Assembly: GCA_030424595.1 (NCBI GenBank)
Contig: JAUHWG010000030.1
Location: 62,001 to 126,000 of the forward strand
Length of the DNA stretch: 64,000 nt
Source of the DNA: Polyangia bacterium
GTDB taxonomy: Bacteria; Myxococcota_A; Polyangia; Nannocystales; Nannocystaceae
Direction: 5' to 3'
The position numbers were made by a program, and so were the translations under genes. Positions 44,099 through 54,568 of the stretch are shown here, one piece after another (position 1 is the first letter of the stretch; every line of letters starts with the position of its first letter). The notes beneath the pieces were generated by a model that ran no database searches, was not told the origin of the DNA, and saw nothing but the letters and a program-made list of their open reading frames with translations.

Positions 44099-46852
44099 AT
44101 GTCAGCTCGGAGTCAGGGCTCGGCCGCGACCGGCCTTGATCGTCTGCTCCATCCGCGGACGCTCGGGGCCGGCGGCGACGCCCTCCGGAGGGCCCGGATC
44201 CTCGCCGGGGTGCTCTGCATCTTCGCCGTGATCCCGCCGCTGGCGGCGACGTACCTCGCCCTCAGCGACGAGCGGTGGCCGGTCGTCATCCCGCTCTTCG
44301 TCTGGACGACCGCCCTGACGCTGCTCTTCGCCCTGCGTCGTGGCGGCCCGGCGGCGCTGCTCGGGCTCATCTTGGTGGGCGTGGTCTCGGCGGCGATCTC
44401 AGTCGCCGCCCTCGGCTTCGGCGGGCTCGCGAGCCCCGCGCTCTTCGCCCTCCAGGTGATGCCTGTGCTCGCGGTCTTCGTCGGCGGTGCTCGCCGCGGC
44501 TGGATCTTCGGGCCCGTGGTCGGGCTCGTCTACGCCGTCTTGGCGCTCTTCGCCCCGGCGGCCGGAATCACGGGGACCCACATCATCGCCGCGTTGCTCG
44601 GGCTGACGTTGCTGACGACGGTCTCTGTCGTCTTCGAGGTCGAGCGCGCGCGGGCCAACGAAGCGCTCGCGCTCGCGCTCGCGGAGGCGGAGGCGGCGAG
44701 GTCCCGCGCCGAGCAGGCGAACGCCGCCAAGAGCGATTTTCTGGCGAACATGAGCCACGAGATCCGGACGCCGATGAACGCGGTGATTGGCATGACGGGG
44801 CTCCTCTTGGAGACCGAGCTCAGCGAGCAGCAGCGGAGCTTCACCGAGCTTGTGCGGACGAGCGGCGAGACCCTCTTGGGCCTGATCAACGACGTGCTCG
44901 ACTTCTCCAAGATCGAGGCCGGCGAGCTGCGGATCGAGCGGGTGCCGATGAGCGTCCGCGAGTGTGTGGAGAACTCGATCGAGGTCCTCGCCTCGGCCGC
45001 CGCGGAGAAGCAGGTCGAGCTGGCGTTTCGCGTCGACCCGTCGGTCCCGGTCGCGATCTACGGCGACGCGACCCGGCTCCAGCAGACGCTGGTGAACATC
45101 CTCGGCAACGCCGTGAAATTTACGAGCGAGGGGGAGATCTTTCTCGGGGTCGAGCTCAAGCCCTCTGCGGGCGCAGTCGCGGGCGCAGTCGCGGGCGCAG
45201 TCGCGGGCGCAGTCGCGGGCGCAGTCGCGGGCGCAGTCGATGGGTCGACGGGCGAGCGCATGCCTGGTCCTGCGAGCGGCGAGGGCGAGGGCGAGCTCGA
45301 GCTCGAGCTCGAGTTCACGGTCCGCGACACCGGCTGCGGGATCAAGCCCTCGGCCTTGCCGACGCTCTTTGACGCCTTTGTCCAAGAGGACGCGTCGACC
45401 ACCCGCCGCTTCGGCGGCAGCGGCCTGGGCCTGACGATCTGCAAGCGCTTGGTCGAGGCGATGGGCGGCGAGCTCGCGGTGGAGAGCGAGCTCGGGGTCG
45501 GCAGCACCTTCCGTTTTACGATCCGCGGGGAGCGTGCCCCCTATGCCCGCCCGCGCTACCTCGGGGGTCAGCGCGAGCTCACCGGCCGACGGGCGTTGCT
45601 CGTCGATGACAACGTGACCAACCTCGAGATCCTCGAGCGTGTGCTCGCCTCGTGGGGCGTGGAGACGGTCGCGGCGAGCTCCGGCGAGGAGGCGCTCGCC
45701 TGCCTCCGGCGAGCCGGTGAGCGCTTCGACGTCGCGATCCTCGACATGCAGATGCCGGAGATGGACGGGCTGATGCTCGCCGCGGCGATCCGCGAAGAGG
45801 TCGCCGACTCGCGCCTCCCGCTGGTGATGCTGACCTCGTTGGGGCAGCGTGAGGGTCGGCCTGGGATGGAGCTCTTCCGCGCCTTCCTGACCAAGCCCGT
45901 CCGCCCCTCGCGGCTCTTCGGCGTGCTCATGTCGGTGCTCCGCCCCGAGCGCGCCGATGTGTCGGTGGCGGCCCGTCCTGCGGCGGCCGAGGTGTTGCCG
46001 ACGGACATCCGCGTGCTCCTCGCGGAGGACAACCCCAACAACCAGCGCGTCGCCCACTTCTCGCTCGGGCGCCTCGGGCTGCGCGCTGACGCCGTCGCCG
46101 ACGGGCAGGAGGCGGTGCGGGCGGTTCGTCGCCAGGACTACGACGTCATCCTCATGGACGTGCACATGCCAGAGCTCGACGGCCTCGCCGCGACCCGGGC
46201 GATCCGCGAGGACCCTGCCGTGCGCCGGCAGCCCTACATCATCGCCGTCACCGCGAGCGCGACCGTTCAGGACCGGCAGAGCTGCCTTGAGGCGGGGATG
46301 GACGCCTACGTCAGCAAGCCCTTTCGCCTCGCCGATCTGCGCCGGGCGCTGCTCGAGTATGTCGCCCTCCGGGGCGATCCGTCGGCGGGCGGGGTGGCGG
46401 TCGCGGCGACAGGGACGGAGACGGAGGGGGCGCCTGAGGATGCGCTCCGGGGCGGGGCTCGGGGCTCGGAGCCCTCGGTCGGATCGCCCTCGGTCGGATC
46501 GCCGCCGGTCTTGGATCGAAGCGCCCTGGACGAGCTCGCGGAGCTCTACGACGACCCTGGAGAGGTCGAGGCGTTGGTCGGCGAGTTCCTCCCCGACATC
46601 GACGCGCTCCTGGGCCGGGTCGAAGCGGCGGCACGGATCGGCGACGCCCGCGAGCTGGTGCTCGCGGCCCATACGCTCAAGTCGCACGGTCTGACCCTCG
46701 GCGGGCGAGAACTCTCGGAGCGCGCGCTCGAGCTCGAACGTCGAGGGAAGAGCGGCGATCTCGGAGGCGATCTCCTGGAGCGGGTCGCCGAGCTGAGGCG
46801 CGCGCACGGGCGCTTTGTCGCGGCGTTCGAGGCCCGCGCTAGCAGCCCGTAG
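44099..46852 (+). CDS. hybrid histidine kinase with two receivers and HPt domain
   Basis: The 917-residue protein starts with six membrane helices (about 33-180) lacking a recognised sensor domain, then a short coiled coil. HisKA has NMSHEIRTPMNAVIGM (His220); the ATPase has LVNILGNAVKFT, VRDTGCGI and GGSGLGLTICKRLVEAMGG. Receiver 1 has LLVDDNVTNLEILERVL and LDMQMPEMDG. Receiver 2 has LLAEDNPNNQRVAHF and LMDVHMPELDG, with SKPF. The C-terminal HPt has AAHTLKSHG (His858). This is a complete phosphorelay of the BarA/TorS type; the output regulator is not in the window. Six copies of GAVA (about residues 357-380), coded by a perfect 12-bp repeat, interrupt the ATPase between N-box and G1 box. Confidence 0.92.
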   Translation: MSARSQGSAATGLDRLLHPRTLGAGGDALRRARILAGVLCIFAVIPPLAATYLALSDERWPVVIPLFVWTTALTLLFALRRGGPAALLGLILVGVVSAAISVAALGFGGLASPALFALQVMPVLAVFVGGARRGWIFGPVVGLVYAVLALFAPAAGITGTHIIAALLGLTLLTTVSVVFEVERARANEALALALAEAEAARSRAEQANAAKSDFLANMSHEIRTPMNAVIGMTGLLLETELSEQQRSFTELVRTSGETLLGLINDVLDFSKIEAGELRIERVPMSVRECVENSIEVLASAAAEKQVELAFRVDPSVPVAIYGDATRLQQTLVNILGNAVKFTSEGEIFLGVELKPSAGAVAGAVAGAVAGAVAGAVAGAVDGSTGERMPGPASGEGEGELELELEFTVRDTGCGIKPSALPTLFDAFVQEDASTTRRFGGSGLGLTICKRLVEAMGGELAVESELGVGSTFRFTIRGERAPYARPRYLGGQRELTGRRALLVDDNVTNLEILERVLASWGVETVAASSGEEALACLRRAGERFDVAILDMQMPEMDGLMLAAAIREEVADSRLPLVMLTSLGQREGRPGMELFRAFLTKPVRPSRLFGVLMSVLRPERADVSVAARPAAAEVLPTDIRVLLAEDNPNNQRVAHFSLGRLGLRADAVADGQEAVRAVRRQDYDVILMDVHMPELDGLAATRAIREDPAVRRQPYIIAVTASATVQDRQSCLEAGMDAYVSKPFRLADLRRALLEYVALRGDPSAGGVAVAATGTETEGAPEDALRGGARGSEPSVGSPSVGSPPVLDRSALDELAELYDDPGEVEALVGEFLPDIDALLGRVEAAARIGDARELVLAAHTLKSHGLTLGGRELSERALELERRGKSGDLGGDLLERVAELRRAHGRFVAAFEARASSP
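45167..45238 (+). repeat. 12-bp in-frame tandem repeat in the kinase ATPase domain
   Basis: Six perfect units GCGGGCGCAGTC encode AGAV-type repeats. The tract keeps the reading frame on slippage. It lies in a loop of the ATPase domain between nucleotide-binding motifs. Confidence 0.9.
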
Positions 46853-47007
46853 TGGAGGCCCCGTGCGCTCTCGCGGCGCAATCGTGGGTCCTCTTGGCGT
46901 GGACAGAAAGACAGAGCGCCGCCGCACCGGGTTGGGCCTGCGTTCGCGGGTTCGCGGGCGTCCTGGCGATCGTGGCGCCTGGTCCCCTCGCTCCGCGCTT
47001 CGCGGTC

Positions 47008-47871
47008 CTACGGCGTCTCCTCGTCGGCGCCCTCGTCCGCAGGCGCCTCCGGCAGGCGAAAGTCGCGGAGCACCCAGCCTTCGTGGAGCTTGAGCGCCTC
47101 GATCTGGCGAGGACCGCGGCCACCGTCGATCAGCAGGCGGGCTCGGCGAGCGCTGAGCTCCTCGCGCGTGCGGATCTCCGGCGGGCCAGCGGCGAAGGTG
47201 TCGAGGACCCGGTAGAGCACGTCGCGCTCGAGGACGAGGGCGTCGTCGAGGTCGGCGACGAGCTCGGCGAGCGCGGCGACGCGGTCGGCCCCCGCTGCGG
47301 CGGGATCGCGGGCGGTCTTCGAGGCCGCCGCCAGCGAGGCGAGGAGGGCGTCGACCGAGTCCAGACCGCTCTCGCGGCGGAGGACCTTGTTGCCAGGGAC
47401 CGCGGCGAATACGCGGAACTCCTGGAGGCCTGCTGCGGGGGGATCGTCTCGGTCGAGGCGGAGGAGCGGCTCGGGCTCACCGGTCGCGCTCATGCCCGCG
47501 GGGCCGCGGGTCGCGAAGCGCCACTGCTCGATCCTGAGGCTCGGCTCGGCGCCGCGGCGATGGACCGCGAAGACTGTGCGCGCGTCGCCGCGGATGTGGT
47601 CGATGACCTCGACCAGCGGTGTGGCCTCGACGAGGTCGCTGGCCCCGTCGCCGCGGATCCGCTCGTCGAAGGCGAACGTCGTCCGCCAGCGGGGTCCGTC
47701 GGCGTGCTCGGCTCTGCCCGCCGGCGCAGGCTCAGCCGGCGCGGCCTCTGCGGGGGCCTCGGGCTGCGGCGGCGTCTCGTCCTGGGCCGGGCGTTGGCAC
47801 GCGCTCAGGACGAGCAGGGCGCCGAGCACCGTGTGCGAGCGGAATCGGCACCAGCGCTGTGATCGAGCCAT
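47008..47871 (-). CDS. lipoprotein of unknown function
   Basis: From ATG 47871 the product has 287 residues. The signal MARSQRWCRFRSHTVLGALL ends in VLSAC (Cys25), a good lipobox. A Pro/Ala/Glu linker follows (to about residue 55), then a mixed alpha/beta region with RTTFAFDERIRGDGASDLVE and LLRLDRDDPPAAGLQEFRVF and an Arg-rich helical part. It ends in an acidic tail. No family is recognised. It is transcribed divergently from the PEGA gene, with only 57 bp between the starts. Confidence 0.65.
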   Translation of the reverse strand: MARSQRWCRFRSHTVLGALLVLSACQRPAQDETPPQPEAPAEAAPAEPAPAGRAEHADGPRWRTTFAFDERIRGDGASDLVEATPLVEVIDHIRGDARTVFAVHRRGAEPSLRIEQWRFATRGPAGMSATGEPEPLLRLDRDDPPAAGLQEFRVFAAVPGNKVLRRESGLDSVDALLASLAAASKTARDPAAAGADRVAALAELVADLDDALVLERDVLYRVLDTFAAGPPEIRTREELSARRARLLIDGGRGPRQIEALKLHEGWVLRDFRLPEAPADEGADEETP

Positions 47872-47907
47872 CAACCAAGGCTGGGGCTGTAGTGGAGCCG
47901 CGGTCAA

Positions 47908-47919
47908 GCGTGATAGCCT
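47908..47919 (+). promoter_or_regulatory. GCGTGATAGCCT element before the PEGA gene
   Basis: Second copy of the 12-base word seen before ruvX; it ends 9 nt before the ATG at 47929. Confidence 0.4.
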
Positions 47920-47928
47920 TGCCGGCAG

Positions 47929-49029
47929 ATGCTCGGCCGACGTGCCCTCGCCCTCGTCCTCGCCCCCGCGGTGTGGCTCGCGGGGGTACCTACAGGTGGT
48001 CTTGGCGGCGCTCCGGCGAGCGCCGAGGAGGCCGCGGGGTCTCGTCTCGCGGTCCTGCCGCTGACCGTCCAAGGCGACATGAGCCAGGCCGATCGCGATG
48101 ACCTCACGCGGGCCCTGGTCACCGGCTTCGAGCGCGGCTCCTTTTCGGTCGTCGGACCGGACCAGGTTCTCTCCAAGGTCGGCGACCCTGGGGCCTGCGC
48201 CGACGCGGCCTGCATCACGGGGGTCGCGAGCAAGACCGGCGCAGCCTTCGTCGCCGTCCCCAAGGTGGAGGTCAACGATCGCGACTACTCGATCGAGGTC
48301 GCGCTCTTCAACGGTCAGACGGGCGAGCGCGCGGCGGTCAGCCAGGACTCCTGCGAGATCTGCGGGGTCGTCGACGCCACCGGCCTCCTCGACTCCGCGG
48401 CGGCGACCCTCGGCCAGAAGCTCGACGCGCTCTCCAAGGGCCCGGCGACCCTCTCGCTGACGGCGATGCCGGAAGGGGCGGTCGTCCTCGTCGACGGTGA
48501 GCTCCTCGGCACAGCTCCGCTGGAGACCCCGATCCCGCCGGGCAAGCACACCATCCGCGTCAGCCAAGAGGGGTTCATCCCCAGCGAGCGCGTGATCACC
48601 TTCGTCGAGGGCGTGCAGGAGGACCTGAACATCGAGCTCGAGAAGATGCCGAACGCCCTCCCCGGCCGGGGCTGGGGCTGGGCTTCGCTGAGCCTCGGGC
48701 TCGTCGGTCTCGGCGGCGCGGTCGGCCTCACCTACCTCCACGATCGGCCGATGCGGATCGGCGATCGCTGCTCGATCCAGGCCCCGGATCCCGACTTCAA
48801 CGTCATGCCGGGGAGCGACGGCGACGAGATCTGCAAGGAGCTCTGGGACACCAAGTGGGGCGCGCTCTCGGCGGGGATCGCTGGCGCTGCGCTGACGACC
48901 CTCGGGGTCTTGGTGATCATCGATCACTTCAAGCGCTCCGACCGTAGCCGGCGCAAGGCGGTCAAGGACTCCCGCAGCGCTCGCTTTGGCGTGGGCCCGG
49001 GCAGCGTGATGATCCAGGGCCGCTTCTAG
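47929..49029 (+). CDS. PEGA-domain envelope protein
   Basis: The 366-residue protein has a signal peptide (about 1-32), an N-terminal alpha/beta region (LAVLPLTVQGDMSQADRDDL, then VTGFERGSFSVVGPDQVL) as in periplasmic proteins that start like TolB, and a Cys pair CEIC. A PEGA domain at about 180-242 reads LTAMPEGAVVLVDGELLGTA, TPIPPGKHTIRVSQEGFIP. Two hydrophobic segments (about 247-268 and 312-331) follow. Such proteins are frequent in myxobacteria and are thought to bind or anchor at the cell surface. The next gene is convergent. Confidence 0.8.
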   Translation: MLGRRALALVLAPAVWLAGVPTGGLGGAPASAEEAAGSRLAVLPLTVQGDMSQADRDDLTRALVTGFERGSFSVVGPDQVLSKVGDPGACADAACITGVASKTGAAFVAVPKVEVNDRDYSIEVALFNGQTGERAAVSQDSCEICGVVDATGLLDSAAATLGQKLDALSKGPATLSLTAMPEGAVVLVDGELLGTAPLETPIPPGKHTIRVSQEGFIPSERVITFVEGVQEDLNIELEKMPNALPGRGWGWASLSLGLVGLGGAVGLTYLHDRPMRIGDRCSIQAPDPDFNVMPGSDGDEICKELWDTKWGALSAGIAGAALTTLGVLVIIDHFKRSDRSRRKAVKDSRSARFGVGPGSVMIQGRF

Positions 49030-49116
49030 CGGCGGCGTCTCGGTCCGTGCGGCAGACCCCGGTGGTGCTTCGGCATACGCAGCGCCAGCGCTGGGTCCGG
49101 AGGACCCGACCTTCGA

Positions 49117-49818
49117 TTATGTCCCAAGGAGCACGTCCCAGGCGCCGGCGCGGAGATCGATCGTCGACGCGCCGTGGGCGAGGATCCCGAGGCAAGGGAC
49201 TCCGCTCGCGTGGGCGATGATCGCCGGGTTGGCGGCGGTCGAGGGATCCTCTTCGGAGCTGGTCGCGGAGAGGACAAAGCCCAGCGGTCGTCGACCGGCG
49301 CGCTCCAGGGTGTCGAGGGTCAGGAGGGTGTGGTTTATCGTCCCTAGCCCCAGGCGGCCGACCAGGAGGAGCGGCGCGTCGAAGGTCTCGACCCACTGCG
49401 GCAGCCAGGTCGCGCCGGGCATCGGCACATGCCAGCCGCCGGCGCCCTCGATCACCGTCAGGTCGGGGCGTAGCTCCGCCTCGAGCGCGCGCAGCTCGGC
49501 GCCTATCCGGGTGAGGAGGGCCTCGCCCCGTCGGCCGAGGGCGCTGTCCCGCGCCTGCTCGCCGACGAAGGGGCGGGGATCCTCGGCGATCCCCGGGGCG
49601 AGCGGCTCCTCGTAGCGCAGGGGGGCGATCCGGGGGAGCATCCGCTCGTCGAGGCCCGCCGCGGCGAGGAGTCGCTGGGGATCATCCCCGCCGCTCGACG
49701 CGGGCTTGAAGGGCAGGGTGCGTAGACCGCTCGTCCGGGCTCGGCGGAGGAGGGCGGCGGCGACGGTGGTCTTACCGACCCCGGTGTCGGTCCCGACGAC
49801 GAAGAGGCGGCGAGTCAT
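49117..49818 (-). CDS. bioD: dethiobiotin synthetase BioD
   Basis: The 233-residue protein has the BioD motifs: P-loop GTDTGVGKTTVAAALL (9-24), PFKPASSGGDDP (substrate Lys), EGAGGWHVPM and the closing VVGR-like LLVGRLGLGTINHTLLT. It carboxylates 7,8-diaminopelargonic acid and closes the ring with ATP in biotin synthesis. No other biotin gene is next to it, so the pathway is scattered here. A TACTCT element lies 12 nt before the ATG, with no clear Shine-Dalgarno site. Confidence 0.93.
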   Translation of the reverse strand: MTRRLFVVGTDTGVGKTTVAAALLRRARTSGLRTLPFKPASSGGDDPQRLLAAAGLDERMLPRIAPLRYEEPLAPGIAEDPRPFVGEQARDSALGRRGEALLTRIGAELRALEAELRPDLTVIEGAGGWHVPMPGATWLPQWVETFDAPLLLVGRLGLGTINHTLLTLDTLERAGRRPLGFVLSATSSEEDPSTAANPAIIAHASGVPCLGILAHGASTIDLRAGAWDVLLGT

Positions 49819-50092
49819 CGCCGGCAGAGTAGGGGATCCTCGGGGCTCGGGCGAGCGGGCAACCTCGCCGGTGGGGGCGGCTGACCGGGCGCAGGCTTCT
49901 CAGTCGCCGTCGGGGTCGTCGACCTCGAGGAGCGCTTTGCAGGGCCTGGGGTCCCCCACGCCACGGAGCGCGCTGGGGCCCGCGCGAAGCGTCCCGCCGC
50001 GGGCTGTCCGCAGCCGACGTTCGGAGGGCGACGGCGAGCGTCGGGACGTCGCCGGAGCGCTGCGCGGGCGGCCCCATGATACCCTCGGCGGT

Positions 50093-50971
50093 GTGTCTTG
50101 GAGGAGCCATGCGGGCGCCGAGTCGCGGGCAGGGCAGGGCTCTCGGTGGAGCGGGGAGCGCCTCTGCGTGCCCCTCGTCGGCCTGCTCATCCTCGGCTGC
50201 ACATCTCTCAAGGGCGAGGCCGGCGTGAACCAGGCTGACGGCGAAGAGCCGGTCCAGGAGCCCCCGAGCCCCGACTCCAGCCTCGCCGCGAGCGTCGCCC
50301 CGGGGCGCGAGGCCACCCCCGCAGAGGACGACGACGTGCCGCTCCCCGAAGATTCGCCGCCGGGGGAGCTGCGGACCTACGAGGGCCGCTTTGACATCGA
50401 CCGGCTGAGCCAGAGCAAGCGCTTTCAGGGGTCGTGGTTGGTGACCGAGGGGGGCATCTCGTACGTGCTCGGGTACCGGCCGATGCCCGAGTATTTCGCC
50501 TTTGTCGACAGGCGCGTGGTGCTCGAGGGCCGCCCCTACTCGCCGGGAGGCCAGCGGATCGGCGCAGAGCACCTCGAGGTGAGCTCGATGCGCCTCGCCG
50601 ACGGCGAAGCCGAGCTCGCCGGGGAGCCGCCGAGCTCGCTGCCCGTACCGCCTCGGGTCGAGACCGGCGAGGAGCTCGGCGCCCGCGGAGGTCGTTGGGT
50701 GGAGGTCTTCGCGACCCTCATCGGAGAGCGTGAGGGGGCCGCAGACGGCGACTGGCGGACGCTCGAATTCCGCATGGACGACGGGACGATCGTCGTCACG
50801 GTCGAGGCGTCGTGGGTCGTCGACAAGACCTTCCGCGGCCACTTCGGCCAGAGAATGACGCTCCTCGGCAAGGTCTACGAGCGCGACGGAGATCTCGGGC
50901 TCGGCCCCGTCGAGGCCTGCACTGGCGAGCTCGTCGGCTGTGGGATGACCGCGAAGGGGCTCCGGCGATGA
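50093..50971 (+). CDS. lipoprotein of unknown function
   Basis: Starting at GTG 50093 the product has 292 residues. The signal ends VGLLILGC (Cys36) after a long basic n-region; a GTG at 50168 would leave only ten residues before the Cys. A Pro/Glu/Asp-rich linker (40-95) leads to a beta-rich region with RTYEGRFDIDRLSQSKRFQG and VEVFATLIGEREGAADGDWR and a final DKTFRGHFGQRMTLLGKVYE. Two Cys near the end (EACTGELVGCG) may pair. No family is recognised. The frame remains open upstream to 49706, but that part is Arg/Ser-rich noise. Confidence 0.6.
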   Translation: MSWRSHAGAESRAGQGSRWSGERLCVPLVGLLILGCTSLKGEAGVNQADGEEPVQEPPSPDSSLAASVAPGREATPAEDDDVPLPEDSPPGELRTYEGRFDIDRLSQSKRFQGSWLVTEGGISYVLGYRPMPEYFAFVDRRVVLEGRPYSPGGQRIGAEHLEVSSMRLADGEAELAGEPPSSLPVPPRVETGEELGARGGRWVEVFATLIGEREGAADGDWRTLEFRMDDGTIVVTVEASWVVDKTFRGHFGQRMTLLGKVYERDGDLGLGPVEACTGELVGCGMTAKGLRR

Positions 50972-51101
50972 GACGAGGGCGGGCTGCGGTGTTTCGGGGG
51001 CGGGCTCGGGCGGCCGCACGCAAAGCGTTCGCGTTCCCACGGCGGGTACGCGCGCATAGAGTAGACGCGCGGCCTAGCCGCCTACGATCGGGAGAGACAA
51101 G

Positions 51102-52007
51102 ATGAAGTGGATCGTCGGAGTGGATCTTCGCCATCGCAGCGACGGAGCGATCAAGTTCGCGGCGTGGCTCCGTGACACCAGCGCCAACGCCGAGGGGTGC
51201 GAGCTCGTCGGCGTGCACGTCGTCGAGGCCAAGGAGATGGCCGGGCTGCAGCGCTTTGACCCCAAGTCCGCGGTCCTGGAGCGGCTCAGGGTCGAGTCCA
51301 AGATGGTGATCCGCAACGCGGGCGCGGCCGAGGGGTTCGCGACGGTCGACGTGATCGAGGGTCGTCGCGCGGCGCATAGCCTCGAGTCGGCGTGCGTCTA
51401 CCACCACGGCGACGGGCTCATCGTCGGGCGCAAGGCTGGCTCCGACGAGGAGGCCGTGGTCCGCCTCGGCTCGGTCGCTCGCCACCTCCTGCGCTCTCTG
51501 TCGGGGCCGACCTTCGTCGTCGCCCCCGATCTCGAGGGCGGGTCGATAGGCGAGGGGCCGATCGTCGTCGCGGTCACCCCGACGGACGCCTCGCTCAGCG
51601 CCTGCATCTTCGCCCGCGCGGTCGGCGAGCGCCTCGGGCGGGAGGTCATCTTCGTCCGCATCGTCACGGTCCCGGAGGACTACGCCCACATCTATTGGTC
51701 GAGCGACGCGCTCGAGCAGTTCCGGGTCGAGTTCGTCGACCGGGCCCGGGCGCAGCTCAAGGCGTGGCTGACCGAGCACGGCTTCGACGACTCCCGGGTC
51801 GAGCTGCGCTACGGGCCGGAGATCGCCGAGCTCGTCGCCTCCGCCAAGCTCCACGCCGCGCCCTTCATCGTCTGCGGCTCGCGCCTCCTCGGGACCTTCG
51901 AGCGGATGCTCACCACGAGCACGAGCTCCGAGCTCGCAGCCCACGCTCCGTGCCCGGTGGTGGTCGTCCCCCCCGATCACCGGGGCAAGCTCGACGCCGC
52001 CGGCTGA
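51102..52007 (+). CDS. tandem universal stress protein (UspA family)
   Basis: The 301-residue protein contains two Usp folds. The first (1-143) starts MKWIVGVDLRHRSDGAIKFA and has the nucleotide motif GRKAGSDEEAVVRLGSVARH. The second (about 150-297) has IVVAVTPTDASLSACIFA and ends CGSRLLGTFERMLTTS, followed by SSELAAHAPCPVVVVPP. Both halves keep the G-x2-G-x9-G-S/T type loop, so ATP binding is likely. Role: stress response or signalling scaffold in the cytoplasm. GGGAGAG lies 6 nt before the ATG. It appears to be a single-gene unit. Confidence 0.88.
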   Translation: MKWIVGVDLRHRSDGAIKFAAWLRDTSANAEGCELVGVHVVEAKEMAGLQRFDPKSAVLERLRVESKMVIRNAGAAEGFATVDVIEGRRAAHSLESACVYHHGDGLIVGRKAGSDEEAVVRLGSVARHLLRSLSGPTFVVAPDLEGGSIGEGPIVVAVTPTDASLSACIFARAVGERLGREVIFVRIVTVPEDYAHIYWSSDALEQFRVEFVDRARAQLKAWLTEHGFDDSRVELRYGPEIAELVASAKLHAAPFIVCGSRLLGTFERMLTTSTSSELAAHAPCPVVVVPPDHRGKLDAAG

Positions 52008-52229
52008 GGCTGACGCGTCGATCGGGCCGCTCGGCGACCCCAGGGCTCAGGTCGCGTCAGGTCGGCTCCTGCGGGGTCGATAGTGGCGCTTGGGCCTGCT
52101 CCGAGCGCTCTAGGCGAGATCTCGGCGGCGGCGGCGGAGGTCCGTCGACCATCGCCTCGGTCGGCTAGAACGCTCCTGTGGTGCGGATGGCTCGTCGTTG
52201 TCGGTGAATTGGGGTATACACCCGCGGCG

Positions 52230-53440
52230 ATGAAGCTGCGTACGCGCCCCCTGACGCTCCTCTCCGGTTCCCTCCTCGCCCTCAGCCTCGCGGCGTGTAC
52301 GGGTGAGCCGCCCGCTGTCGGCTACGGTCCCGGAAAGGCGGAGGTCGAGGCCAACGAGAAGGACAGGGCGGCCGCGGCCGCAGCCGAGCAGGCGCAGGGG
52401 GCCAAGGTGCCAGGCCATCCCGGAAGCCAGCCCGGAAGCCATCCCGGAAGCCATCCCGGGACCCCCGCCGCGCCGCTGCCGGAGCAGCCGAGCCCCGACA
52501 TCAAGTACGACGCTCCCTTCGACGGGACCCCGGTCGCGACCAGCGTCGTCGACGGGATCACGGTCGAGGACTTTGTCGTCGGCGAGGGGCCCGAGGCGAC
52601 GAAGGGCGCCTCTGTGGTCATCCACTACACCGGCTACCTCACCGATGGGACCGTCTTCGACACCTCGCTCAAGCGCAACCGCCCCTTCCCCTTCGACCTC
52701 GGCGCCGGTCGGGTGATCAAGGGGTGGGACGTGGGCGTGGCCGGCATGCGGGCCGGCGGCAAGCGGCGCCTGGTGATCCCCGCGGCGCTCGGCTACGGCG
52801 CCCGCGCGGCCGGCAAGATCCCCCCGAACTCGACCCTTATCTTCACCCTCGACATGGTGTCGATGAGCCCGCCGCCGCCGCCTCCGCAGCCCCTCACGGC
52901 CTTCGCCGGCGCGCCGCTCTCGACCGACAAGCGGGACAACGGGCTCATCGTCAGCGACTACAAGATCGGCACCGGCGCGGAGGCTGCTGACGGCATGGAG
53001 CTCAAGGTCCACTACCAGGGCACCCTCGAGGACGGCACCGAGTTCGACTCCTCGCACCCGCGGGCGAAGCCGATCTCCTTCGTTCTCGGCCGTGGTCGGG
53101 TGATCAAGGGCTGGGATCAGGGCATCGCCGGGATGAAGGTCGGCGGTCTGCGCAAGCTCGTGATCCCGGCGGAGCTGGCCTACGGCGAGCGCGCGCGCGG
53201 GAAGATCCCGGCCAACGCTCAGCTCACCTTCCTCGTCGAGCTGATGGAGTCCAAGCCCGCACCGGCGCCGCCTGTGCGGCCCCAGGTCAAGCCACACGGC
53301 CAACCGCACGGCCAACCACATGGTCAGCCGGGGCATGCGCACGGGCAGCCAGCGGCGAAGCCGACGACGGCCGGCACCGCGAAGGGCGCCTCGGCGGACG
53401 GTGGCCAGACCGGAACCAAGCCAGCGAAGGCCCAAGCCCT

Positions 53441-53444
<4 letters not shown>
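52230..53444 (+). CDS. lipoprotein with two FKBP-type peptidyl-prolyl isomerase domains
   Basis: From ATG 52230 the protein has 404 residues with a lipoprotein signal ending LSLAAC (Cys23). A linker with GSQPGSHPGSHPG repeats follows. FKBP domain 1 (about 105-215) has VVIHYTGYLTDGTVFDTS, FDLGAGRVIKGWDVGVAGM and LVIPAALGYGARAAGKIPPN. FKBP domain 2 (about 235-345) has LKVHYQGTLEDGTEFDSS, FVLGRGRVIKGWDQGIAGM and LVIPAELAYGERARGKIPAN. The C-terminal tail has PHGQ repeats. Both active sites look intact. It should assist folding of exported proteins in the periplasm. Its stop overlaps the GTG of the SUMF1-domain gene, so the two are coupled. Confidence 0.93.

Positions 53445-54548
<1,104 letters not shown>

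Positions 54549-54568
<20 letters not shown>

Noticed and set aside
49117..49818. A biotin operon around bioD
   Set aside because: Neighbours are a PEGA protein gene and a lipoprotein gene; no bioA, bioB or bioF is present.
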